The notes under the pieces: generated by a model
Databases searched by the model: none
What the model was told of the DNA's origin: nothing
What the model saw: the letters and a program-made list of their open reading frames with translations, nothing else
Part shown: in pieces, positions 1 to 9,105 of the stretch
Layout of the letters: each line of letters starts with the position of its first letter
Numbering within the stretch: position 1 is the first letter of the stretch
DNA from: Rhodothermales bacterium
GTDB lineage: Bacteria; Bacteroidota; Rhodothermia; Rhodothermales; VXPQ01
Direction of reading: 5' to 3'
Assembly (NCBI GenBank): GCA_022825385.1
Contig: JAJDWX010000006.1
Coordinates: 1-64,000 of the forward strand
Length of the DNA: 64,000 nucleotides
Translations under genes and position numbers: made by a program

Positions 1-77
1 CCGTCGCCGCGAATGGCGGCAAAGGCTACCTTCGCCTTGAACGAAGGGCTGTGGGTTCTACGGGTGCGTTTGGGCAT
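1..77 (-). CDS. IS3-family transposase OrfA, N-terminal fragment (truncated by window edge)
   Basis: Reverse complement of 1-77 reads MPKRTRRTHSPSFKAKVAFAAIRGDG..., typical of the N-terminus of IS3-family OrfA (helix-turn-helix) proteins. Confidence 0.65.
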   Translation of the reverse strand, partial: MPKRTRRTHSPSFKAKVAFAAIRGD

Positions 78-203
78 GAAAGACCTCCAGTGGGTTGGTT
101 GGATCGGAACAAGGTCGCAATCCTGTACCTTAAAAGCCCAACAACCTGTTCAGACAACCCGAACCACCTCTGGTATCATTAGAGAGTTAAGCCCCGCACC
201 GGT

Positions 204-644
204 TTACTCGCTCGCTTCGTCGTTCGCGTCAGGGGTCCCCGCCGACCGGTCGTGCTCTACGGCTACCGCTTCCCACAAGCGAGCCTCTGCCCCCCGTAAG
301 AGCTGTACCGTCTCCCAAAGGGCAAACATGTTCGGGGTATTCGCCGCCGAAGCCTTGTCCTGCGCCTCCCTCGCGCCTTTCGCCGCCGCCGAAACCTTGT
401 CCCTTGCCTGCGAAGCCAACTCCTTTGACGGGGGATACTTGCGCAATTGCGAAGCTATCTTAAGAGAAAGTAACGCGCATCCATAATGATAAGAAGCGTT
501 CTGCCAAAGCACCTTTTCTTCGTGAACTTCCGCTTTCGCTGTCTGTACCTTCGCTACATCTTCGTATGCCCTCGCTTCCGCTTCGTACGCCTGCACTCCC
601 GCTTCGAGCGCAAACGCAATAAGTTCTTTCAAGGTTGTTTTCAT
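204..644 (-). CDS. Hypothetical Ala/Glu-rich coiled-coil protein
   Basis: ORF track 204..791(-). The likely start is internal (MKTTLKELIAFALEAG...) at 644, giving an ATGA overlap (641-644) with the upstream gene. Confidence 0.55.
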   Translation of the reverse strand: MKTTLKELIAFALEAGVQAYEAEARAYEDVAKVQTAKAEVHEEKVLWQNASYHYGCALLSLKIASQLRKYPPSKELASQARDKVSAAAKGAREAQDKASAANTPNMFALWETVQLLRGAEARLWEAVAVEHDRSAGTPDANDEASE

Positions 645-1234
645 TCTGCCTCCCGTAGCTCCATTCTCCGCGCAATCCTTTCCGCCGCCGATCCCACCGC
701 CTCCCATGCCTCCGCCGCCGATTCGTTTGCCTCTGCTTCCGCCAGACACGCCGTGCGTGCCGCACCCTGCGCCTTCGCCGCTCGATCCCACAGAGCCGCA
801 TATGCTCCACCTATTTCGGCGTTTGCCTGCGCTCTCATCATACTCCCCTCATGCCCCGAAGCCAACGCCCGCGTGAGCGAAACCTGTGTTCGATAATGCG
901 AAACTCTCTCCCGCGCCGACGAAGCAAGGTCCAGCACATCCCCGCCCTCCCGCACCGCCATAGCCGCCGTCCTCGACATTGAAGCCATCGTCCGCATAAT
1001 CGAAATATACTCACTATCACCCGTATAATCTCTGTCCTCGCTTTTCCCTACCGCCGCCCATGCTATATGTGCAAGAATATCCGCCTCTTTGGCCGTCACG
1101 CTCGCTTCGTACGCGAGCGCATCCGCTTCCAATGCCGCCGCTACCTTTTCTTGTAAGGTAAACGCAGTCTGTGCTTGCGCTGGACAGGCCGCCAGAACGC
1201 ACAGAAACAGAACGATCTTGCACGGCCTACTCAT
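641..1234 (-). CDS. Hypothetical Ala-rich exported protein, possible lipoprotein
   Basis: ORF track 197 aa; N-terminus MSRPCKIVLFLCVLAACPAQAQT resembles a signal peptide with LAAC lipobox; overlaps neighbours on both sides. Confidence 0.55.
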   Translation of the reverse strand: MSRPCKIVLFLCVLAACPAQAQTAFTLQEKVAAALEADALAYEASVTAKEADILAHIAWAAVGKSEDRDYTGDSEYISIMRTMASMSRTAAMAVREGGDVLDLASSARERVSHYRTQVSLTRALASGHEGSMMRAQANAEIGGAYAALWDRAAKAQGAARTACLAEAEANESAAEAWEAVGSAAERIARRMELREAE

Positions 1235-1568
1235 TGCCCTGTGCTTCGTCTATAACTTCCTGCGCAATGTCCATAATCTCAATCGTCTTTTCAACCTGTG
1301 TCGAAATAAGTGCCTGTATCCGCAATGCACCGGCGACCTCGGCTCCGTGATCTTGTAGTATCTCCTCATACAACGCATCCCGCATCTTATCCCGTTTGTC
1401 TGCCTTATACTTGTCAGGTTTAAGTGCCTTTGCCGCCTCCCGGAGCCCTCTGCCAAGGTCGAACGTGGCCTTGCTGTATTTACCCAATGGCGAATACCGC
1501 TCCAGCGTCGCCTTGAAAAGGTCGTTCAAGAGTTCGTCGGTTGTTTTCGTGTAGTCCATGTCATTCAC
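1227..1568 (-). CDS. Hypothetical protein
   Basis: 113-aa ORF overlapping both neighbours (1227-1234 and 1565-1568), an operon-like arrangement. Confidence 0.5.
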   Translation of the reverse strand: MNDMDYTKTTDELLNDLFKATLERYSPLGKYSKATFDLGRGLREAAKALKPDKYKADKRDKMRDALYEEILQDHGAEVAGALRIQALISTQVEKTIEIMDIAQEVIDEAQGNE

Positions 1569-1819
1569 CGTTGTTTAGTTTGCTGGTCCCGTAGTTTCTG
1601 AACCTTTGCATGTGCATCCCTATTATACGGGATGTCGAGCCGCTCCGCAAGTACCTTGCGCTTGTGTCCGGGGTGCGCCGCCTCCACGACCTCCCAGAGC
1701 TTCGAGCATTCCCATTCAATCTGGTATATCAGGCCGCGCAGGTCGCCGTATCGCGTTTGCAGGTTGCGCAGTTCCGTCAAGCGTTCCATCAGCTCCGGTC
1801 GTTCGCCGTCGTCGATCAT
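1565..1819 (-). CDS. Hypothetical protein (possible remnant 3' part of a longer DUF3102-like phage gene)
   Basis: 84-aa ORF; the same frame is open further upstream to a TAG at 1946-1948. Confidence 0.4.
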   Translation of the reverse strand: MIDDGERPELMERLTELRNLQTRYGDLRGLIYQIEWECSKLWEVVEAAHPGHKRKVLAERLDIPYNRDAHAKVQKLRDQQTKQR

Positions 1820-2129
1820 GCGGACCTGTGCTTGTAACGATTCGATCTTGTGCTTGTCCGCCGCCCTCTCTGCTTCTATTTCGGCGTATGCCTCGTTTCG
1901 GCCCTCGACGTATGTTTTCGGTTTCGGAACCTGTTTCCTGTGTAACTATGTATCGGTACCAAGTTTTTTATGCGCACCCTCGCCGAGCACTTCCGCCCGC
2001 GATTTACCCTCCACGTCCGCAACGTTCGGATACTTTCGATACAACCGCATACACTTTCAGGTCGTGTTCTCATTCAGGCCGCGCTTGTCAAGCCACCGCT
2101 TCCATGCGTCCTTTTTGCGCGATCCGGTA
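1565..2129 (-). pseudogene. Decayed DUF3102-like gene truncated by the adjacent IS element
   Basis: One reading frame from the IS boundary reads TGSRKKDAWKRWLDKRGLNENTT*KCMRLYRKYPNVADVEGKSRAEVLGEGAHKKLGTDT*LHRKQVPKPKTYVEGRNEAYAEIEAERAADKHKIESLQAQVRMIDDGERPE..., with in-frame TGA (2057-2059) and TAG (1946-1948). The W..WL..xGL...YMRL-like pattern recalls DUF3102. Confidence 0.4.
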
Positions 2130-2185
2130 TGTGCCAGTAAAAATGGGACAGATTGGTGTTTTATGTAGCGTAGCGTTATCGGGTT

Positions 2186-3250
2186 TCATGCGCTTCGTCT
2201 GTGTCGGCGCTTTGGGTTAAGGTTTATCCGGCGGTCCCGTTGGGCTGCGATCTCTCGCGCCGCCTCCGGATCGTCCGGTTTGTTGATCCACGCCGCTTCG
2301 GGCGGCGCGGGTACGCTGGGCATGCCGCCGACGAACCGTTCGGGTTCGCGCGCATAGGCTTCTTCCATGACGCGCTTGCGCGCCTGCCACACCTCTGCGG
2401 TCTTGCCGTAATGGACTGTCGCCGGGCGCATAAGCGCAATGCCCGTGTGGTAGAACGCGTTGTTGTACCAGTCGAAGAAGCGCCGCGCCCAGCGACGAGC
2501 GTCTTCCAGCGAGCCGAAGCGGGGCTCGTACGTAGGATGGTGCTTCGCCGTGCGGAAGTGCGCCTCCGAGTACGGGTTGTCGTTCGAGCGATACGGACGG
2601 CTCCAGGAGCCGGTAACCGACAGGTCCGCGAGCAATTGCACGTAGGTTCTCGACGTCATCGGCGCACCGCGATCAGAGTGGATCACCAGGGGCTTGCCGC
2701 GCGGGCGGTGGCGTTCGCACGCCTGCGCGATCAGTTCCTTCGCCAGCGCGCCCGACTCGCAGGGGGCGAGCGTCCATCCCACCACGTAACGGCTGAAAAC
2801 GTCCAGGATCACGTAGAGCTTGTAGTATATCCCCTTCGACGGACCGCGCAGCGTGGTGATGTCCCATGTCCACAACTCGTTCGCCGCCGTGGCGAGCAGC
2901 TCCGGCTTCTTGTGCCGAGGACGCACGCGCAGGCGGCGACGCTCGCGCGTCTCCTCGTACTCGGCGAGAATGCGATACATGCTTCGCCAGTGGCACAGAT
3001 AGACGCCTTCGTCGAGCAGCGTAGCCCATACCTGGCGCGGCGGCATGTCCATGAAGCGCTCCGAGTTCAGAACGGAGCGTATCTCTTCGCGCACAGCCTG
3101 CGGCAGGCGACGAGGGCTCCTCTCGCGACGCTTCGTCCGAGGCGACGGCGGCCGAAGGCTTCTGTAGTAGGCGCTGCGAGAGACGCCCACGTGCCGGCAG
3201 GCCTCCTGCGCGCTCAGCGCGCCGCGCAGCATCGTTACCGTCTCGTTCAT
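2186..3250 (-). CDS. IS3-family transposase OrfB (DDE / rve domain)
   Basis: MNETVTMLRGALSAQEACRHVGVSRSAYYR..., LWTWDITTLRGP, VIHSDRGAPM and YSEAHFRTAKHHPTYEP motifs (DDE integrase core). Confidence 0.9.
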   Translation of the reverse strand: MNETVTMLRGALSAQEACRHVGVSRSAYYRSLRPPSPRTKRRERSPRRLPQAVREEIRSVLNSERFMDMPPRQVWATLLDEGVYLCHWRSMYRILAEYEETRERRRLRVRPRHKKPELLATAANELWTWDITTLRGPSKGIYYKLYVILDVFSRYVVGWTLAPCESGALAKELIAQACERHRPRGKPLVIHSDRGAPMTSRTYVQLLADLSVTGSWSRPYRSNDNPYSEAHFRTAKHHPTYEPRFGSLEDARRWARRFFDWYNNAFYHTGIALMRPATVHYGKTAEVWQARKRVMEEAYAREPERFVGGMPSVPAPPEAAWINKPDDPEAAREIAAQRDRRINLNPKRRHRRSA

Positions 3251-3654
3251 CGCTCGTCGGCCTCTGTCGGAATGCTCGCGCCAAAGAGCGCGCAAGCTTT
3301 TTTTTGTATCTCTATGACGGCCTCCGCCTTGTGCAACCGGCTTTGAGACTGGCTCAGTTCCTTGCGCAAGCGACGGATCTCTTCCTGATGCGCGCGCAAC
3401 TCCTTGCCCGCCTTCGTCGAGGCCCAGAGCGTTCCGCTGTCGCGCTGCTTGCGCCACTGCGCAAGATAGGACGAGTAGAGGCCCTCGCGACGCAAGAGCG
3501 CGCCAAGGTCTCCATGGTTGACGCAAGCGTCGGCCTCCTCGAGAATGCGAAGCTTATAACGGGCGCTGAAGCGCCTACGCTTGCCTTGCGCCTGCGCCTC
3601 CGTCGGGAGAATCTCCGACGAACCAGGCGAAGAAGAAAGATTATTAGAGTTCAT
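3247..3654 (-). CDS. IS3-family transposase OrfA
   Basis: 135-aa ORF: KRRRFSARYKLRILEEADACVNHGDLGALLRREGLYSSYLAQWRKQRDSG..., an HTH transposase, followed by a coiled coil. Confidence 0.9.
   Translation of the reverse strand: MNSNNLSSSPGSSEILPTEAQAQGKRRRFSARYKLRILEEADACVNHGDLGALLRREGLYSSYLAQWRKQRDSGTLWASTKAGKELRAHQEEIRRLRKELSQSQSRLHKAEAVIEIQKKACALFGASIPTEADER
3298..3305 (-). promoter_or_regulatory. Probable programmed -1 ribosomal frameshift slippery site (A8-G) producing an OrfAB fusion
   Basis: CAAAAAAAAG on the minus strand in the orfA/orfB overlap. OrfA frame QKKACALF becomes OrfB frame QKKSLRALW after a -1 shift. Confidence 0.7.
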
Positions 3655-3843
3655 GACGACTTCAAAGGATGGGTGATCGGGTCAAGCGAAAGCGCGCCGC
3701 CGCTGACGAACGCAGGAACCCGACATATGCTCGCTAATTAGTGTACGAACGTGTCCCACCTTTTGTTGGCACAGAGGGATCCTGAAGCGGCGCAGCGACA
3801 AGGCGCTTTCTCATCGCCGTATCAAAGATGTCGAGTAGCGTCT

Positions 3844-4018
3844 CTATTCACCGCATTTTTTGCGGAGATTAAATTGGCCAACCCGCCGAAAATCAAAGTT
3901 TCCCGAGCGAAATGACCTGAAAAAACCATCCCTTTCACCCATTTTCGCCTATTCGCCGCATTTTTTGCGTAGATAAAAACACGCCAGACTTATTCACCGC
4001 ATTTTCTGCGGAGATTAT
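3844..4018. repeat. Three dispersed copies of an ~28-bp hairpin motif (tATTCrCCGCATTTTyTGCGgAGATtA)
   Basis: Copies at 3844-3871, 3949-3976 and 3990-4018, each with a CCGCA-T(n)-TGCGG inverted repeat (imperfect in the second copy). Confidence 0.7.
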
Positions 4019-4124
4019 GCAGTGGCACCCCGCCGCACTCTGTTTTTCCCGGCGCGCCCTATCCATCCCCGTCGTTTCGCCACGCCCTGTTCGCCCCATC
4101 ACCCCACGCCCCCTCCCAATCCCC

Positions 4125-5594
4125 TCACGCCGCCACAATCTCCTTTCTCAGGCGGGCGGCGGGGATGCCGAGTTGTTCGCGGTATTTTGTTACGGTCCGA
4201 CGCGCAATCCGAAAGCCCCGCTCGGTCAGGGACCCCACCAGGCGCTGATCGGACAGGGGTTTCGCCTTGTTCTCCCCATGGATGATGCCCTCAAGAATCG
4301 CCTTGATTTCCTTGTTGGACACATCCTCTCCGGCGGCGCTCCGAATGCCCTCGGAAAAGAAGTATTTCAACTCGTACACCCCGAACCGGGTCTGCACGTA
4401 TTTTCCGTTGACCACCCGGCTGATGGTCGATATATCCATTTCGACGATCTCCGCCACGTCGTTCAGGATCATGGGCTTCAGGCGCCCTTCCCCATACCGG
4501 AAGAAATCCTCCTGCAGGCGGATGATGGCGTGCATCACCAGCGTCATCGTGTGGCGGCGCTGGCTGATGGACTGGATGAACCACTTCGCCGATTCGAATT
4601 TGTTCTTGAGAAACTTGCGCGTGTCGGCGTCTATGGAAGCCGCGCCAGGCCGTCCCGGCTTGCGAAGCGTCATGCTCTCGAGCATCTGCCGGTACGGTCG
4701 CGAAATGTGCAGCGACGGCGCATTGCGTCCGTTGAGCGTGACAATGAACTCGTCGTCGATGCATTCCACAGTGAAATCCGGCGTGATGTAATTCTGCCGG
4801 GGCGTGAACTGGCCTTCGCCGGGTTTCGGGTCCAGGCGGGAGCGAATCAGGTCGAACGCCTCCCGAAGTTCCTCGCTGCCAATGCGCAACTTTTTCTGGA
4901 TCGCGTCGAAATGCTTCATGGTGAACGCCTTGTATGTCTCCGAAAGCATGCGAATCGCCACGTCGCGGCCTTCGGTGGCGGGCGGCATGGCGCGCAGCTG
5001 CGCCAAGAGGCATTCCTGGAGATCGCGCGCGGCGATTCCTGTCGGGTCCAGGCGCTGAATGCGCGCCAGCGTCGCCTCGATTTCCGAAAGGGCGGGCGCG
5101 AACCCCATATTGAAGGAAATATCGTCCACAATGGATTCGAGGGGGCGGCGCAGGTATCCGTCCTCGTCGATGGAGCCGATAATCTGCTCGGCAATGACTT
5201 CTTCCTGCTCCGTGAGGTCCTGCAACGCGAGTTGGTCCCGCAGATGCTCGGTGAGCGTCCCGGCGGCGGCAATGGGCGTTTCCCGGTCCTCGTCCCGGCT
5301 GTAATCGACGCGGGCCTTGTAGCCGTACAGATCCTCGGTGTTGTCGAGCAGTTCGCCCCAGTCGTATTCCTCGTCCGGGTCCAGTTCGGTTTCCGGGTCG
5401 GCGGACTCCTCTGCCATATCTTCGAGGCGGGCGGGCTCCTCGTCGGGCGCGTCTTCCAGCAAGGGATTCTCTTCCAGTTCGGCCTCGATGCGCTGTTCGA
5501 GCGCAAGCGTAGGCAATTGCAGCAACTGGATATACTGTATCTGCTGAGGAGACAGTTTCTGCTGGAGCCGCTGTGTTTGCTGGAGATTCAGCAT
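4125..5594 (-). CDS. rpoN: RNA polymerase sigma-54 factor
   Basis: MLNLQQTQRLQQKLSPQQIQYIQLLQLPTLALEQRIEAELEENPLLE N-terminus and the RpoN-box-like ARRTVTKYREQLGIPAARLRK. Start placed at the internal Met (5594). Confidence 0.95.
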   Translation of the reverse strand: MLNLQQTQRLQQKLSPQQIQYIQLLQLPTLALEQRIEAELEENPLLEDAPDEEPARLEDMAEESADPETELDPDEEYDWGELLDNTEDLYGYKARVDYSRDEDRETPIAAAGTLTEHLRDQLALQDLTEQEEVIAEQIIGSIDEDGYLRRPLESIVDDISFNMGFAPALSEIEATLARIQRLDPTGIAARDLQECLLAQLRAMPPATEGRDVAIRMLSETYKAFTMKHFDAIQKKLRIGSEELREAFDLIRSRLDPKPGEGQFTPRQNYITPDFTVECIDDEFIVTLNGRNAPSLHISRPYRQMLESMTLRKPGRPGAASIDADTRKFLKNKFESAKWFIQSISQRRHTMTLVMHAIIRLQEDFFRYGEGRLKPMILNDVAEIVEMDISTISRVVNGKYVQTRFGVYELKYFFSEGIRSAAGEDVSNKEIKAILEGIIHGENKAKPLSDQRLVGSLTERGFRIARRTVTKYREQLGIPAARLRKEIVAA

Positions 5595-5884
5595 GATCGG
5601 ACGTACGACGTATAAAAAGCCTGGAATCTGTTTACTGGAGGGAAGCACCCGTTGCCTGTCTGTCCTTCCCGCAATATAGGTTATCCTCAAATATAGTGCC
5701 AAATTTCTGCGCACAGGTCTGACACGGAAAGAGCGGCCTTGGGCGAGGGGGTTTTCGGCGGCGGGCTATCCGGAAAACGCATCCCCCTCCCCAGCACATA
5801 TTTTTTTCCAGACCCAGACATACCTGACGTCCCGAAACCGTATCTTTCCGGTACGATCCGCGACCGGCGCCGTTATCTTCAGCA

Positions 5885-6922
5885 ATGCGCATGAACAGCC
5901 CCGAACATCCCGAAAACCTTTCGCCGCATTCCCGGCATTCCGAAGAAGACATCGAGAAGGCGCTGCGACCCCGCAAACTCGACGACTTCATCGGACAGGA
6001 CAAAATCAAGGATAACCTGCGCGTGTTCATGACGGCGGCGCAGCGGCGCGACGAAACGCTGGACCATGTGTTGCTTTCCGGTCCGCCGGGATTGGGCAAA
6101 ACGACGCTGGCGTACATCATTGCGGAAGAAATGGGGGCCAACATCCGCACCACCAGCGGGCCGGTGCTGGAAAAACCGGCCAACATCGCCGGCGTCCTGA
6201 CGAATCTGGAGGAAGGGGATATTCTCTTCGTGGACGAGATTCACCGGCTTAGCCCGGTGGTGGAGGAATACCTGTATTCCGCCATGGAAGATTACCGGAT
6301 AGACATCGTGATTGATTCGGGGCCCAGCGCGCGAAGCGTTAAACTGGCCATTCCCTCGTTCACGCTGATCGGCGCCACGACCCGGAAAGGACTGCTTACG
6401 GCCCCCCTGCGGGCGCGATTCGGAATCGACTTCCGGTACGATTACTACACGGCGGCCCTCCTTCGCCGCATCGTGGCCCGTTCGGCAAGCATTCTGGGCA
6501 TAGAAATTACGGACGAAGGCGCCCTGGAAATCGCCCGGCGCAGCCGGGGCACGCCGCGCATCGCCAACCGGCTGCTTCGGCGAGCAAGGGATTTCGCCGA
6601 AGTGGAAGGCGAGGGCGTCATCGACCGGGAAGCGGCGGACCGCTCCCTGAACGCCCTCGACGTAGACGAACATGGCCTGGACGACATGGACGCCCGCATC
6701 CTCATGACCCTGATCGAAAAATTCGGGGGCGGCCCCACGGGGTTGAACAATCTTTCCGTGTCCGTCGGGGAAGACGCCGGCACCATCGAGGAAGTCTACG
6801 AGCCGTATCTTATTCAGGAAGCCTTCCTGGAGCGGACGCCCCGCGGGCGCATCGCCACGGAGCGCGCCTACAAACACCTGGGCGTACAGCCGCCCGCCAA
6901 GGCGCAACCCCTGTTCGAATAA
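5885..6922 (+). CDS. ruvB: Holliday junction branch migration DNA helicase RuvB
   Basis: [22 protein letters not shown]..., [37 protein letters not shown]. Confidence 0.97.
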   Translation: MRMNSPEHPENLSPHSRHSEEDIEKALRPRKLDDFIGQDKIKDNLRVFMTAAQRRDETLDHVLLSGPPGLGKTTLAYIIAEEMGANIRTTSGPVLEKPANIAGVLTNLEEGDILFVDEIHRLSPVVEEYLYSAMEDYRIDIVIDSGPSARSVKLAIPSFTLIGATTRKGLLTAPLRARFGIDFRYDYYTAALLRRIVARSASILGIEITDEGALEIARRSRGTPRIANRLLRRARDFAEVEGEGVIDREAADRSLNALDVDEHGLDDMDARILMTLIEKFGGGPTGLNNLSVSVGEDAGTIEEVYEPYLIQEAFLERTPRGRIATERAYKHLGVQPPAKAQPLFE

Positions 6923-7054
6923 AGAATACGCAGCCTATCCCGAACGAATTTACCGGCGGGCTTGTCTCGACAGCCCGATATGCCGTATCTTCGTACCGGT
7001 TTGCATGCGAACCTTCCATACTTTTTTTCTTCTTTTCATTATCCGCGCCGCGAT

Positions 7055-7402
7055 ATGCCGTACATCGTTGCAGAACCGTGCATCAACTGCCGATACACCG
7101 ATTGCGTTGAGGTATGCCCTGTCGATTGCTTTTATCAGGGGCCGAATTTTCTTGTCATCCATCCGGAAGAATGCATCGACTGCAACGCGTGCGTACCGGT
7201 ATGCCCCACCGAAGCGATCTACGCCGACGACGAATTGCCCGAAGAATGGTCCCACTACCGGGAGTGGAACGAGCATCTCGCCAACGAATGGCGCGACCTC
7301 GGGTACAACATCACCGAGAAAGAGGACACGCTCCCGGACGCCGAGGCCTGGGAAAGCAAGGAAAAATCAGAGGAAGACATTCTCACCTGGGATGCGGGCT
7401 AA
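7055..7402 (+). CDS. fdxA: Ferredoxin family protein (7Fe/8Fe type)
   Basis: [55 protein letters not shown]; two ferredoxin Cys motifs. Confidence 0.9.
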   Translation: MPYIVAEPCINCRYTDCVEVCPVDCFYQGPNFLVIHPEECIDCNACVPVCPTEAIYADDELPEEWSHYREWNEHLANEWRDLGYNITEKEDTLPDAEAWESKEKSEEDILTWDAG

Positions 7403-7459
7403 GGCGGTCGGGGCCGCCTCCGAAACCCGGCGAGGGCCCGAACCGATCCGGCCTTCCCG

Positions 7460-8737
7460 CTACGTCCCGGCGGAATAGTCCGTGGCGTACGTCGCCTGCT
7501 CGTTGGTAAGGCGGTCTATCGAAATGCCCATCGTCTCCAGCTTGACGGAGGCGATCTCCTGATCCAGCGCCTTGGGCAAGTCGATAACCGTATTCTCCAG
7601 CGACTCCCCTCGCTCGCGCGCCTGCACCAGCTTGAGGTGCGCATTGAACTGATTGGCGAAGCTCATATCCATGACTTCGGAAGGATGGCCCTCGGCGGCG
7701 GCCAGATTAACCAGGCGCCCGTCCGCAAGCACATAAATTTTTCTGCCGTCTTTCATCCGATAGCCCCGGTTGTTCTCCCGAACCTGAAACGTGTGTTCGG
7801 ACAAGTCGGCCAGTTCCTGAAGGTTCAGTTCCACGTCGTAGTGCCCGGTGTTGCACACCACCGCGCCTTCTTTCATGGCGGCGAAGTGGCGTCCGCGAAT
7901 CACGTCCTTCATGCCCGTAGCCGTCACGAACACATCCCCGACGGCGGCGGCCTCGTCCATCGTCATCACCCGGCAGCCCTCCAGCGTGGCCTTGAGCGCG
8001 GCGGTGGGCTGCACTTCCGTTACGATCACGTTGGCTCCCAGCCCTTTCGCCCGCATCGCCACGCCGCGCCCGCAGTGGCCATACCCCGCCACGACGAAAT
8101 TCTTGCCCGCCACCAGAATCGACGAAGCGCGCAGAATGCCGTCCAGCGTACTCTGGCCGGTGCCGTATACATTGTCGAAATCCCACTTGGTTTCCACATC
8201 GTTGACGGCGTATACGGGGTACAGCAGTTTCCCGTCCGCCGCCATGGCGCGCAAGCGATGCAAGCCCGTCGTCGTCTCCTCGCTGCCCCCAATGATGTGC
8301 CTGGCCAGCTCTGGAAACGCGCTATGCACCCGGAAAATCAGATCGGCGCCGTCGTCGAGGGTGAGATGAGGCGGCTTGCCCAGCGTACGGTCGATGCTCC
8401 AGTAGAAATCTTCTACGCTTTGCCCATGCCACGCATAAATTTCGATGCCTGCTTTCGCCAGAGCGGCGGCTACCTCGTCGTTCGTGCTGAGCGGGTTGCA
8501 TCCCGACCAGGCCACGTCCGCGCCGCAGGCAGCGAAGGTCTCGACCAGCACGGCGGTCTCCTTGGTTACGTGGAGACACCCGGAAATCCGGTACCCCTTG
8601 AACGGCTTGCTTTTGGCGTACTGCTCGCGCAAACGCATCAGCACCGGCATGCGGCTTTCCGCCCATGCAATATCGCGGCGGCCGTTGTCGGCGAGGTCCA
8701 GGTCGAGGACCTTGTAGGCGTCTTTTTTGAAATCCAT
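7460..8737 (-). CDS. ahcY: Adenosylhomocysteinase
   Basis: ORF 7460..8773 with likely start MDFKKDAYKVLDLDLADNGR. Contains NVYGTGQSTLDGILRAS and GYGHCGRGVAMRAKGLGANVIVTEVQP. Confidence 0.95.
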   Translation of the reverse strand: MDFKKDAYKVLDLDLADNGRRDIAWAESRMPVLMRLREQYAKSKPFKGYRISGCLHVTKETAVLVETFAACGADVAWSGCNPLSTNDEVAAALAKAGIEIYAWHGQSVEDFYWSIDRTLGKPPHLTLDDGADLIFRVHSAFPELARHIIGGSEETTTGLHRLRAMAADGKLLYPVYAVNDVETKWDFDNVYGTGQSTLDGILRASSILVAGKNFVVAGYGHCGRGVAMRAKGLGANVIVTEVQPTAALKATLEGCRVMTMDEAAAVGDVFVTATGMKDVIRGRHFAAMKEGAVVCNTGHYDVELNLQELADLSEHTFQVRENNRGYRMKDGRKIYVLADGRLVNLAAAEGHPSEVMDMSFANQFNAHLKLVQARERGESLENTVIDLPKALDQEIASVKLETMGISIDRLTNEQATYATDYSAGT

Positions 8738-8852
8738 GTCTCGTCTCAAGGCAAAGAATCGGTAGGGAAACAAGCGGCGAAGGAAATAATCCGTAAATAC
8801 CCGCAGGGGCGCGGCTTGCTCCCCTCCCCGAAAAATTCAACAGAAACGCTAA

Positions 8853-9105
8853 GGATACTCTGATTAAATCCACTTCGCTCAGCGCGTCACGTTTGCCTGT
8901 ACAAGTCGTCATGCTTGTATCGATGAAATCAGCAGAAAAATCGTAGATTCGGTTCGCTGGGGACGTGACGCGCCCTTCGGGAGGCTGCGAGCGGCACGCT
9001 GGCTGTGTCATTCCTCATTATGTGGGGCCTGCCACATCGCTTCGTCATTCCTTGCCAGCGCACCCCTCGCAGCCTCTGAACTTCGCGGATTTAATCAGAG
9101 TATCC
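8853..9105. mobile_element. MITE/REP-like non-autonomous repeat element with nested inverted repeats
   Basis: Perfect 19-bp terminal inverted repeats GGATACTCTGATTAAATCC ... GGATTTAATCAGAGTATCC, possible 4-bp direct repeat CTAA on both flanks (8849-8852, 9106-9109), and internal inverted repeats GCGCGTCACGT and GAGGCTGCGAG. Confidence 0.65.

Larger units (their letters stand above)
2130..3773 (-). mobile_element. IS3-family insertion sequence (orfA + orfB)
   Basis: Imperfect terminal inverted repeats: left TGTGCCAGTAAAAATGGGACA, right (revcomp) TGTGCCAACAAAAGGTGGGACA; encloses orfA and DDE orfB. No clear target-site duplication seen. Confidence 0.8.

Noticed and set aside
1946-2059. Possible stop-codon recoding (TGA/TAG) in the DUF3102-like frame
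   Set aside because: Two different stop codons in a gene already truncated by an IS, and neighbouring genes terminate normally; pseudogene decay is simpler.
4017-5615. 532-aa plus-strand ORF opposite rpoN
   Set aside because: Mirror ORF of rpoN; no recognisable motifs.
8738-8852. SAH riboswitch upstream of ahcY
   Set aside because: No convincing conserved core seen.
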